Positions 8,422 through 15,952 of a DNA stretch of 33,244 nt are shown here, piece by piece. Under the pieces are notes generated by a model, which made no database searches, was not told the DNA's origin, and saw nothing but the letters and a program-made list of their open reading frames with translations. The stretch comes from DATGEP01 sp035310125 (GTDB taxonomy: Bacteria > Chloroflexota > Ktedonobacteria > Ktedonobacterales > JADMIN01): assembly GCA_035310125.1 (NCBI GenBank), contig DATGEP010000085.1, positions 1 through 33,244 of the forward strand, read 5' to 3'. Both the position numbers and the translations under genes were made by a program. Positions within the stretch are counted from its first letter, which is position 1. Each line of letters starts with the position of its first letter.

Positions 8422-9426
8422 CTACTGGACGCCCGCGCTCGCTCGCGCCGGCACGATGGCCTTCACTGCCGCCACAACCTCCGCTCGCGAAGGCAGCGCC
8501 GCACGCTCCAGCGACTTCGAGTAGGGCATGGGGACATCTTTGCCCGTCACCTGCCCGATGGGCGCGTCGAGCCAGTCGAAGGCGTGTTCGTAGATCATCG
8601 CGGCGATGCCCTGGCCGGTGCCGTAATATTTCCAGCCTTCTTCGGCCACGACCACCCGATTGGTCTTGCGTACCGAGTCGAGCACGAGGTCCAGGTCAAT
8701 CGGGCGGATCGAGCGTAGATCAATCACCTCGGCCTCGATGCCACTCTTCGCTAAATCCTCCGCCGCCTGCATGCAGATATGCACCATGCGCGAAAACGTC
8801 ACAATCGTGACATCCGTGCCTTCGCGTAGCACGATGCCGCGATTCAGTGGCACAGTATACTCCTCGTTCGCGTCGGGCACCTCGCCCTTCACGTTGTACA
8901 GCAGCTCGTGCTCCACAAACAGAATCGGATCATCCTGACGCAGCGCCGACTTCAACATGCCTTTGGCGTCGTACGGCGTCGCCGGCATAACCACCTTCAG
9001 CCCAGGGATGTGTGCGTACAGGCTCTCCAACATCTGTGAGTGCTGTGCGCCGCGCTGAGCACCGCCGCCGCCCGGCATGCGAATCACCACTGGAATTCGA
9101 GGCTGGCCGCCGAACATGTAGTGGAACTTCGCCATGCTGTTGATGATCTGATCGCTCGCCAGCAGGCTGAAGTTCATAGTCATCAGCTCCGCAATGGGCC
9201 GCAGACCGCCAAGCGCCGAGCCAATGGCCGTTCCAATGATAACCTCTTCGGCCAGCGGCGTGTCTTTGACGCGCTTCTCGCCGAACTCCTCGAAGAGGCC
9301 CTTGGTCACGCCGTAGGTGCCGCCATAACCAGCGATGTCTTCGCCCAGAATGTAGACGCGCTCGTCGCGCCGCATCTCTTCGGCAATCGCTTCGCGCAGC
9401 GCGTCGCGGTACGTAATCGTCCGCAT
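8422..9426 (-). CDS. pdhB: Pyruvate/acetoin dehydrogenase E1 component, beta subunit
   Basis: Together with E1-alpha it forms the thiamine-diphosphate-dependent E1 heterotetramer that decarboxylates the 2-oxo acid and acylates the E2 lipoate. The 334 residues match the family length. Visible are the N-terminal YRDALREAIAEEMRRDERV helix and GEDIAGYGGTYGVTKGL (28-44), DTPLAEEVIIGTAIGSALGG (about 55-74), the glycine-rich RMPGGGGAQRGAQHSQ loop, the EHELLY segment and the C-terminal transketolase domain with VVVAEEGW. The cofactor-contacting Glu is expected in the PLAEEVI block. It precedes E2 by 11 bases. It is separated from E1-alpha by a 210-base spacer filled with dispersed repeats. Confidence 0.94.
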   Translation of the reverse strand: MRTITYRDALREAIAEEMRRDERVYILGEDIAGYGGTYGVTKGLFEEFGEKRVKDTPLAEEVIIGTAIGSALGGLRPIAELMTMNFSLLASDQIINSMAKFHYMFGGQPRIPVVIRMPGGGGAQRGAQHSQMLESLYAHIPGLKVVMPATPYDAKGMLKSALRQDDPILFVEHELLYNVKGEVPDANEEYTVPLNRGIVLREGTDVTIVTFSRMVHICMQAAEDLAKSGIEAEVIDLRSIRPIDLDLVLDSVRKTNRVVVAEEGWKYYGTGQGIAAMIYEHAFDWLDAPIGQVTGKDVPMPYSKSLERAALPSRAEVVAAVKAIVPARASAGVQ

Positions 9427-9473
9427 ACTCTACTCTTCTTCTCCCGTGTCAGGGTGTATATCGTGTACCGCTT

Positions 9474-9633
9474 GCGGGCGCAGCAGGCAGTGCCCCTACA
9501 GCGCGTCTACGGCGGCGGGCGCAGCAGGCAGCGCCCCTCCATCGCGTACGGCGGGCGTCCAGCGGACGCCCCTACGAAATAGGCCTCCCGCTCAGCGCCC
9601 CTCTCCCCGCGGGGAGAAGGGCTGGGGGTGAGG
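9474..9633. repeat. Cluster of dispersed palindromic repeats inside the dehydrogenase operon
   Basis: Three family-A copies (9474-9499, 9515-9540, 9551-9575) begin GCGGGCG and end GCCCCTAC or GCCCCTCC. The third has the variant core GTCCAGCGGAC. A family-B copy (9597-9633) has CTCTCCCC/GGGGAGA arms followed on the + strand by GGGTGAGG. The cluster occupies most of the spacer between E1-alpha and E1-beta. Other copies lie at 28121, 30332, 31795, 32648, 32700 and 32801. The copies can fold in RNA and might modulate expression of the distal genes. Confidence 0.8.
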
Positions 9634-9636
9634 TCC

Positions 9637-10674
9637 CTAGTCTCGCGGCGTGCTCGGCTTGGTGCGCCATGCGATGGCGCCCGTACCCTCCGTATTCACG
9701 TCGGCGTACAGCTCGTCCTCAGGCGGCTCCGGACTCTCCTCGGCGAAGCGCACGCATTCCTCCACCTCGGCGTCCACGCGCTCGTTGGTCGCCTTGATGT
9801 CGTCGTCGCGCATCAATCCCGCCGCCTTCAGCTTGTCCTCAAACAGCGCGATCGGGTCGCGTGTCGTGCGCCAGAGTTTCTCTTCGTCGCGCGTCCGGTA
9901 GTACGCCGGGTCCGCCATCGAGTGGCCGCGGAAGCGGTATGTCTTGGACTCGATCAGCGTCGGCCCCTCGCCACGCAGCGCTCGCTCGCGCGCCTCCATC
10001 ACCACCTCGCGGACGGCCAGCACATCCATGCCATCCACCGCGCGGTATGGCACGCCATAGGCGGCGGCGCGTGGCTCCAGCGAAGCGACAGACCAGGCCT
10101 TCGAGACGGCCATGCCCATTGAATACTGATTGTTCTCGCAGATGAACAGCACCGGAAGCTTCCACAGCGCGGCGAGGTTCATTCCCTCGTGAAAGGCGCC
10201 CTCGTCCACCGCGCCATCGCCGAAGAGCGCGGCGACCACGCGCCGCTCATTCTGATACTGGACCGCGAGGCCAATGCCCGCCGCCATGACCAGCTGAGCG
10301 CCGACGATAGCCTGTCCGCCGATAAGGTGGTGCTCGGCGCTAAACATGTGCATCGAGCCGCCCTTGCCCTTGCTGCAGCCGGTGGCCTTGCCAAAAAGCT
10401 CCGCCATCACCGCTTTTGGCTCGATCCCCTTTAGAATAGCGAAGCCGTGCTCGCGATAGCCTGCCAGAATGTAATCCTCTGGATGAAGCCCGGTGGCGAT
10501 ACCGAGGCCGTCGGCCTCCTGCCCGATGTACAGATGCAGGAATCCGCCGATCTTGCCGAGCGTATACTCCTCGGCAGCCTTCTCCTCAAACCGCCGGATG
10601 AGGACCATGCTGTGATGCATGTCGAGCAGCTGCTCGCGACTCAACCCTGCCAGCGTCGCCTCTCGAATGGCCAT
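9637..10674 (-). CDS. pdhA: Pyruvate/acetoin dehydrogenase E1 component, alpha subunit
   Basis: First gene of the E1-alpha/E1-beta/E2 operon. The 345-residue protein carries the thiamine diphosphate motif GDG (152-154) to NN (181-182), with GDGAVDEGAFHEGMNLAALW between. The substrate-channel FLHLYIGQEA (45-54) and the loop YRFRGHSMADPA (246-257) are also seen, the latter equivalent to the phosphorylation-loop region of mitochondrial enzymes. The frame is open up to 10932, but I start at the ATG at 10674. AAGGAG (10684-10689 on the complement) is well placed there, and the protein then begins with the usual short leader before LLDMHHSMVLIRRFEE. An alternative ATG at 10905 also has a purine-rich SD and would add 77 Ala/Arg-rich residues. 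Confidence 0.93.
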   Translation of the reverse strand: MAIREATLAGLSREQLLDMHHSMVLIRRFEEKAAEEYTLGKIGGFLHLYIGQEADGLGIATGLHPEDYILAGYREHGFAILKGIEPKAVMAELFGKATGCSKGKGGSMHMFSAEHHLIGGQAIVGAQLVMAAGIGLAVQYQNERRVVAALFGDGAVDEGAFHEGMNLAALWKLPVLFICENNQYSMGMAVSKAWSVASLEPRAAAYGVPYRAVDGMDVLAVREVVMEARERALRGEGPTLIESKTYRFRGHSMADPAYYRTRDEEKLWRTTRDPIALFEDKLKAAGLMRDDDIKATNERVDAEVEECVRFAEESPEPPEDELYADVNTEGTGAIAWRTKPSTPRD

Positions 10675-10960
10675 ACGTCGTGTCTCCTTACCGCCGTCTG
10701 GGCGGTGTTCGCGCCGTGCGGGCGCTGTCGTCGCGCGGGCCGCCGCGCCGTCCGGCTTCGCAGTGAGCGGGGACAGAACGCGACCGGCTGCCGCCGGAGA
10801 GTCGCCACGCAAGGTGGCCCGAAAGTCTACGTGATCACACCTGAGCGCGACACGAGTCATCTTGCCCGGCGCGCCTGCCAGGGTATATTCGGTTGTATTC
10901 AACATCCGTGTACCCTCTCTTCCCACCAGCAACGCGGGTGAGAGGGAAGTGCAGTGGCCT

Positions 10961-10990
10961 TTGACGCAGCCATCGTCGCCGGTCTAGAAT
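10961..10990 (+). promoter_or_regulatory. Candidate ferredoxin promoter
   Basis: TTGACG (10961-10966), an 18-base spacer and TAGAAT (10985-10990) are near-consensus -35 and -10 elements. They predict a start near 10997 and a leader of about 114 bases before the ferredoxin GTG at 11111. Confidence 0.6.
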
Positions 10991-11110
10991 GATGCCAGAT
11001 CGGCGCTGTTCCCGCCTCGTCGAGCATTCCTACGGTGTAGGCACCCTATATGGCCTACCACTCATGGATACCAGCGACACAAGCGACGATCCGTAGAGAG
11101 GACCAGCCCC

Positions 11111-11353
11111 GTGACCTACGTCATCTGTCAGCCCTGTATCGGCGTCAAAGATGCGTCCTGCGTGGACGTCTGCCCGGTGGACTGCATACATGCTCGTGAA
11201 GAAGACGAGATGTATTACATTGACCCGACCGAGTGCATTGACTGCGGCGCCTGCGAGCCAGCCTGCCCCGTCAACGCCATCTTCGAGGAAGGCGCCGTGC
11301 CCTCGGAGTGGAAGTCGTTCATTCAGCTGAACGCGAACTACTTCTCCGAGTGA
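11111..11353 (+). CDS. fdxA: 7Fe ferredoxin, FdxA type ([3Fe-4S][4Fe-4S])
   Basis: A small soluble electron carrier, plausibly serving ferredoxin-linked oxidoreductases. The 80 residues contain the first-half pattern C9-x7-C17-x3-C21-P and the second-half pattern C42-x2-C45-x2-C48-x3-C52-P. In 7Fe ferredoxins C9, C17 and C52 ligate the 3Fe cluster, while C21, C42, C45 and C48 ligate the 4Fe cluster. C6 and C25 are additional. The text CIGVKDASCVDVCPVDCIH and the C-terminal SEWKSFIQLNANYF are highly characteristic of the FdxA group of Actinobacteria, Thermus and Chloroflexota. GTG start with GAGAGGA (11096-11102) 8 bases upstream. It is monocistronic, with its own promoter and a palindromic terminator downstream. 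Confidence 0.95.
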   Translation: MTYVICQPCIGVKDASCVDVCPVDCIHAREEDEMYYIDPTECIDCGACEPACPVNAIFEEGAVPSEWKSFIQLNANYFSE

Positions 11354-11434
11354 CCCTGCCCCTCGGCCAAACGAGCCAGCCCCTCCGGACGCCACACCAC
11401 TACCCAGCAGGTTGGTCTCTCAACCCACGCGGAA

Positions 11435-11460
11435 AGCCCGACTTCCGCGGAAGTCGGGCT
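11435..11460. terminator. 26-base perfect palindrome between fdxA and secG
   Basis: The 13-base half AGCCCGACTTCCG is followed immediately by its exact complement. It lies between the convergent fdxA (+) and secG (-) genes and probably terminates both transcripts. The CCGCGG centre would form the loop. Confidence 0.7.
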
Positions 11461-11540
11461 CCATTGCTCGGCTTATGAACCGCCGGTACAGGCCGCCAGC
11501 GGCGCCATTGCCGCCCGCGAACACAACACGCTACGAGAGG

Positions 11541-11786
11541 TTAGGCTGGTGGCGGAATCGTTGCCCCGACAATCGAAAGGATTACGAAAAGAACGGTAAA
11601 CGCAATCGTGACACGAAACAAGAGCTTATCAATACCGCGTCGCGTCTTGAACACCGTTCCCGTGCCGCCGAACACGCTGCCCAGCCCCGCGCCGCGAGCC
11701 TGGAGCAAGATCGAGATGATCAGCGCGATCGCGAAGATAATCTGGGCAATTTGGAAATACTGGCGATAGGGTGACAGAAACCCCAC
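11541..11786 (-). CDS. secG: SecG, preprotein translocase subunit
   Basis: Small auxiliary subunit of the SecYEG channel that assists SecA-driven protein export. The 81 residues form the canonical two-helix hairpin: helix one around 12-28 (QIAQIIFAIALIISILLQ) and helix two around 59-76 (FRVTIAFTVLFVILSIV). The conserved cytoplasmic loop ARGAGLGSVFGGTGTVFKTRRG joins them. The longer frame to 11861 adds a polar stretch unlike SecG. I choose the GTG at 11786, which has AAGAGG 8 bases upstream. The protein ends in IPPPA. It may be transcribed with the UPF0104 gene 270 bases upstream or from its own promoter. Confidence 0.92.
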   Translation of the reverse strand: MGFLSPYRQYFQIAQIIFAIALIISILLQARGAGLGSVFGGTGTVFKTRRGIDKLLFRVTIAFTVLFVILSIVGATIPPPA

Positions 11787-12058
11787 GAAGCAAGCCTCTT
11801 TTCCGCTGCTCGGGCAATCCGCTTCGGTCTCGCGCCATACGAAATGCGCGTGCCGTTCCAATCAATGATAACACCCATAGCCCCAACCCGCAATATGGCT
11901 AGACGTTTATCTTTCTTTATACATGGCACTCGATTCACCGCGCGCACGATGCGTTTGCGGCGGAGCGCGCTCGTACCGCCGCTTGGAGACTCTGGCTGCG
12001 TGGCCCGCGAACAGTCGGGGAATCGGCATGGTGGTGGTATATTTCGTGACGCTGCGGC

Positions 12059-13051
12059 CTATACGCTCGTCGTCGCTTCGGTTGACGCCTGGTGCGGCGG
12101 CTTGCGACGCAGGATGTAGCGCACGGCGTTGCGCAGCACGAGCAGCGCCGCCACGAAGATGGCCATCGCCCCACCCATCAGCACCAGACGATATAGCAGA
12201 GCGACGCCCACCGCCGCGCTGCGCTCCAGTCCCACCGCCAGCAGCGCCCCTACCGTGCTCACTTCCAGCGTGCCAAAGTCTATGGGCAAGGGAAAGATAA
12301 GCGCGAAGGCCAGGCTGAAGTCAAAGGCCGCCTGCGCTTGCCAGAATACGACGCCGGAAAAGCCGAGACCGCGAATGAGCATATAGAGAATGAGGCCGCC
12401 AACGAAAATGTATGCCGCGCCGAGCGCCGTCGCATAGGTCAGCGTACGCGGGTGAATGAATTCCTCGGTCGTGCCTTCACGGAAGCGGCGCAGCTCTTCG
12501 AGCCCCCGGCGGATCCAGGATCGTTTGAGCATCCACGGCGGCGGATGAGGAGAGAAATGCGCGCGGTACGCCGCCCATACAATCAGCCCAGAGACGATCA
12601 GCCCGATGACGATCACCGGACGCAGCCAGTCCCAGCCGTCAATGCCTAGAATTACCAGCCCCGCCAGCGACACTGCCACCTGGATCAGCACCATCATCGT
12701 CGTGGCCGCTGAGGAGAGACCAAAATCGACGCCGTCCGAACGCCGCAGCAAATAGTTGGGGAAATAGTTACCCAACGGAGCGTATTGGGCGACCTCGCCG
12801 CCCAGAAACGCAAAGATCCGGCGATCCACTGGCACCACCACGCCCAATGACTTCAGCAGCACGGAGAACTGCACGCAGCGCAGCCCCTCATAGACTGCCA
12901 CGAGCAGCAGCAGGATGGGCAGCAGCGCATGTGGGAAACGCAGCATCAACGCGACGACACGGTTGATGTTGCCGAAGGCGAGCACGCCAGCCAGTAGCGA
13001 GATGCCGAGCACGAACGGGATGATGACGTTGGGACGGAAGAAGCGGCGCAT
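12059..13051 (-). CDS. UPF0104 / lysylphosphatidylglycerol-synthase-like transmembrane protein
   Basis: Integral membrane protein of about 330 residues and seven to eight hydrophobic segments, resembling the transmembrane (flippase-like) half of MprF and the UPF0104 family. No aminoacyl-transferase domain is present, so a role in aminoacyl-lipid synthesis is not implied. Family features I see are the N-terminal NINRVVALMLRFPHALLPILLLL region, the LRCVQFSVLLKSLGV block, GGEVAQYAPLGNYFPNYLLRRSDG (about 89-112) and the C-terminal FPLPIDFGTLEVSTVGALLAVG region. The ATG at 13051 is favoured by AAAGGA 8 bases upstream; the open frame runs to 13093. A lipid-translocation or envelope role is inferred from the family only. 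Confidence 0.82.
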   Translation of the reverse strand: MRRFFRPNVIIPFVLGISLLAGVLAFGNINRVVALMLRFPHALLPILLLLVAVYEGLRCVQFSVLLKSLGVVVPVDRRIFAFLGGEVAQYAPLGNYFPNYLLRRSDGVDFGLSSAATTMMVLIQVAVSLAGLVILGIDGWDWLRPVIVIGLIVSGLIVWAAYRAHFSPHPPPWMLKRSWIRRGLEELRRFREGTTEEFIHPRTLTYATALGAAYIFVGGLILYMLIRGLGFSGVVFWQAQAAFDFSLAFALIFPLPIDFGTLEVSTVGALLAVGLERSAAVGVALLYRLVLMGGAMAIFVAALLVLRNAVRYILRRKPPHQASTEATTSV

Positions 13052-13192
13052 GGTGAGCATCCTTTGCCATATCCGGGCAGGTGGCCGGCACACATGCGAT
13101 ACCCCGAGCCATCTGCTTCATCCTACCGCAGAATAAGCGCCACTTCGCATATTCCAGCCCCATGCCTATGGACACCACACCACCAATGGAAC

Positions 13193-13225
13193 GCCCGCAA
13201 CGCGCTGGCGTGGCGCGCTGCGGGC
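13193..13225 (-). terminator. Hairpin after PEP carboxykinase
   Basis: Arms 13193-13205 and 13213-13225 (GCCCGCAACGCGC against GCGCGCTGCGGGC) pair over 13 positions with one mismatch and a 7-base loop. The hairpin lies 25 bases beyond the minus-strand stop at 13250. No U-tract is seen. Confidence 0.55.
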
Positions 13226-13249
13226 ATTGGAAGCGGACGCGAGCGGAGA

Positions 13250-15022
13250 CTATTCCGGCATCGCGTCGAGGCGCCGCTTGAGCGCCTGGTGCTCCGCGGC
13301 GACGGCAGCGGGCAGGTGGTCGCCGAACTGGCCGAAGAAGGGCACCTGATCGGTCCACTCCTGCTCCCAGTCGTGCTTGTCAATGGTGAGAAGCTGCCCG
13401 AGAGTCTTGGACGAGATATCCAGGCCGTCTAGATCCAGTGAGTCGGGCGTGGGGACGTAGCCGATGGCCGTCTCGCGGGCGTCCGCTGTGCCGTGGATGC
13501 GCCCGTGCATCCACATTAGCACGCGAACATTCTGGCCGAATCCCGGCCAGAGGAAGTGGCCGTCGTCGTCTTTGCGGAACCAGTTGACGTGGAAGATGGC
13601 TGGCGGATTGGCGATTTGCTTGCCCATCGTAAGCCAGTGGCCCCAGTAGTCACCCATGTTGTAGCCACAGAAGGGCTTCATGGCCATTGGATCGCGCCGC
13701 ACGACGCCTACCTTGCCGGTGGCCGCCGCCGTCGTCTCCGATCCCATGCCCGCGCCAACGAAGACACCGTGTTGCCAGTTGAACGCCTGATAGACCAGGG
13801 GGGCGACGCGTGCGCGGCGCCCGCCGAAGATGAACGCGGAGATCGGCACGCCCTGCGGATCCTCCCAGTGCGGTGAGATGGACGGGCACTGGCTGGCCGG
13901 CGCGGTGAAGCGCGAGTTAGGATGCGCGACGGCGGCGTCTGGCTGTTCCTCGAAGGGATGCCCCAGCCAGTTGATCGTCCCGGCGGGCGGCGTTTTCTCG
14001 CCCGGCTGGATCTCCGGCCACCAGGGGCGATGATCTGGGGTGAGGCCAACATTGGTGAAGATCGTGTTCTTCGAGAGCGACGCCATCGCGTTAGGGTTCG
14101 TTGCGTTGTTGGTGCCGGGCGCGACCCCGAAGAAGCCATTCTCTGGATTCACCGCCCAGAGGCGGCCATCAGGACCTGGGCGCAGCCACGCGATATCATC
14201 GCCGACGGTCCAGACTTTCCAACCCTGATCGGCTAACGGCGAGACCAGCATCGCGAGATTTGTCTTGCCACATGCGCTCGGGAAGGCGCCGCCCATGTAG
14301 GTGACATTGCCAGAGGGATCTTGAAGACCAAGGATGAGCATATGCTCGGCCATCCAGCCTTCCTTCCAGCCCATCCAGCTTGCCAGGCGCAACGAGAGGC
14401 ACTTTTTGCCAAGCAATGCGTTACCACCGTAGCCAGAGCCGATACTCCACACCAGCTTCTCTTCGGGGAAGTGCAGGATGAAGCGGCGGTCGGGGCTGAG
14501 GTCACCGACGGAGTGGAGGCCGGGGAAGAATTCGCCGCCGTTCTTTTCGAGCTGATCGAGCGCCGGCTGGCCCATACGTGTCGTGATGCGCAGGTTGCAG
14601 ACGACATATGCGCTGTCGGTTACTTCGAGGCCGACTTTGGCGTGCGGCGAGCCGACGGGACCCATCAGATACGGCACGACATACATCGTGCGGCCCCGCA
14701 TGACACCCTCGAAAAGCGGGCGCACCTTTTCTTTGGCATCCTTCGGCGCCATCCAGTTGTTATTGGGGCCAGCGTCCTCCTCACGCTCAGTGCAAATAAA
14801 CGTCAACCCTTCCGTGCGGGCGACATCGTTAGGATTGCTCCGATACAAATAGCTGTTCGGATAGGCGTCTTCATTCATTCTATCCATCTGCCCGTTGGCA
14901 AGCATCTCGCCGACGAGCCGCTGGTATTCTTCTTCTGAGCCATCGCACCAGACGATTTTGTCCGGGCGGGTCAAGCGCGCGGCATCTTCTACCCAAGCTG
15001 CGAGCGCCGCTGTTCCAGGCAT
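13250..15022 (-). CDS. pckG: Phosphoenolpyruvate carboxykinase (GTP)
   Basis: Interconverts oxaloacetate plus GTP with phosphoenolpyruvate, CO2 and GDP, linking the TCA cycle to gluconeogenesis. The 590 residues fit the GTP-type family rather than the shorter ATP-type. Key segments are the substrate-binding NEDAYPNSYLYRSNPNDVAR (50-69), YLMGPVGSP, the P-loop FPSACGKTN (247-255) with the reactive Cys251, the metal-binding VGDDIAWLR (273-281), and NPENGFFGVAPGTN. The nucleotide-base-binding WFRKD segment and a C-terminal helical region follow. I choose the ATG at 15022, since AGGGAG lies 6 bases before it. The upstream ATGs at 15037 and 15052 would overlap or lack that SD. It seems monocistronic; the divergent side holds a 340-base spacer. 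Confidence 0.97.
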   Translation of the reverse strand: MPGTAALAAWVEDAARLTRPDKIVWCDGSEEEYQRLVGEMLANGQMDRMNEDAYPNSYLYRSNPNDVARTEGLTFICTEREEDAGPNNNWMAPKDAKEKVRPLFEGVMRGRTMYVVPYLMGPVGSPHAKVGLEVTDSAYVVCNLRITTRMGQPALDQLEKNGGEFFPGLHSVGDLSPDRRFILHFPEEKLVWSIGSGYGGNALLGKKCLSLRLASWMGWKEGWMAEHMLILGLQDPSGNVTYMGGAFPSACGKTNLAMLVSPLADQGWKVWTVGDDIAWLRPGPDGRLWAVNPENGFFGVAPGTNNATNPNAMASLSKNTIFTNVGLTPDHRPWWPEIQPGEKTPPAGTINWLGHPFEEQPDAAVAHPNSRFTAPASQCPSISPHWEDPQGVPISAFIFGGRRARVAPLVYQAFNWQHGVFVGAGMGSETTAAATGKVGVVRRDPMAMKPFCGYNMGDYWGHWLTMGKQIANPPAIFHVNWFRKDDDGHFLWPGFGQNVRVLMWMHGRIHGTADARETAIGYVPTPDSLDLDGLDISSKTLGQLLTIDKHDWEQEWTDQVPFFGQFGDHLPAAVAAEHQALKRRLDAMPE

Positions 15023-15052
15023 TGTATTCTCCCTCATCGTTGATCGGCGCAC

Positions 15053-15358
15053 ATGGCCGCAACAGCGCGACGATGCGCGTATTGGGGTAAGCCTACGCTA
15101 TGCATGCGACTATCCCGAATGATGGCAAATGTTCTGTAATGATAAGACTACCATTCACTGGAATAGTGTGCAAGCAGCGTACCTGCCTGAATTCGTCGCG
15201 GATGTCAAACACGCCGACGGCCGGAGACCCCCAAATAAGGATGTCCTCGGCCGCCGGTGTGTGAGCCTTACGCAAGCCCCCGTCCTTGTTGAGGTCGCAA
15301 GGCCCGTAAACACTCGCCGCCTGTTGTGCGCGTAGCCTTGCGCCGGCGGCGTGCGCTG
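15053..15358. other. Intergenic region between pckG and the CsbD-like gene
   Basis: About 300 bases with no convincing gene. It should contain the pckG promoter on the minus strand, but I see no strong hexamer pair. Arms CGCAAGGC (15296-15303) and GCCTTGCG (15335-15342) are complementary across a 31-base loop and might be a weak terminator for the minus-strand gene that ends at 15359. Confidence 0.4.
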
Positions 15359-15613
15359 CTATTGGTCTATCAGATCATCAGCATTGCGCTCGGCGTTTCC
15401 GATCCTCTGTTGTATGTCGCCTTTGGTCTCACGTCCAGTGCCTTCGGCCTGCATGCTACGGTCGCCGGTGAGCTTGCCTAAGCCTTTTTGGAGTTTGCCT
15501 TTGACTTTCTCCATGCCGCCAGCGGCTGTGTTCTTGTCGCCTTGCATGCCAAGGTCATTGGTGTCGCCTCGATCCAGATCACGGTTGTCGTTCAGATCGC
15601 GGTCGTACGTCAT
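15359..15613 (-). CDS. CsbD-like general stress protein
   Basis: Small hydrophilic protein of 84 residues. The first third is Asp/Asn/Arg-rich (DRDLNDNRDLDRGDTNDLG). Residues 33-72 match the CsbD fold, with the EKVKGKLQKGLGKLTGD, AEGTGRETKGD and QQRIGNAE pattern. CsbD-family genes are induced by general stress in Bacillus and many soil bacteria, but the molecular role is unknown. A strong SD (GAGGAGGAAA) lies about 10 bases upstream of the ATG. It is divergent from tldD and separated by 340 bases. The family call is firm; the function is not. Confidence 0.88.
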   Translation of the reverse strand: MTYDRDLNDNRDLDRGDTNDLGMQGDKNTAAGGMEKVKGKLQKGLGKLTGDRSMQAEGTGRETKGDIQQRIGNAERNADDLIDQ

Positions 15614-15780
15614 GTCAGGATTTCCTCCTCATCGAGTGATAGAAACTCGCTACAAGTCCGACCTGCTTCGCGTGCGTAGCCAGGACGGAGGTGTGGGTAC
15701 GTTTCCCCACGCGGGAAGTGGCTGCGCAACATCCGTGCCGTGGGCGGTATCCGGCGGACGGATTGCGCTGGCAAGCCTCT

Positions 15781-15808
15781 TTGGCTCATCTGGTTTGGTT
15801 CATCTGGT
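15781..15808. repeat. 14-base tandem direct repeat between csbD-like and tldD
   Basis: TTGGCTCATCTGGT (15781-15794) is followed directly by TTGGTTCATCTGGT (15795-15808), identical at 13 of 14 bases. It is in the divergent promoter region, about 145 bases before tldD. It might be a regulator-binding site; no regulator is suggested. Confidence 0.5.
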
Positions 15809-15952
15809 ATGCTGTACGTAGCGCCACCACTGGCGCTCGTGTGGGACGTACGCGTGGGAGCAGAATCTGGTTGGCCAGCCGTTGACCGACTTGCCACTCG
15901 AACAGCCGTGGCGCCACTTCCACGTTACACTCGATGCGGAAAGGCGCTGTTC

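Noticed and set aside
7421..8524. 367-codon plus-strand open frame opposite the E2 gene
   Set aside because: Shadow of the E2 gene; no domain and no plausible start with SD.
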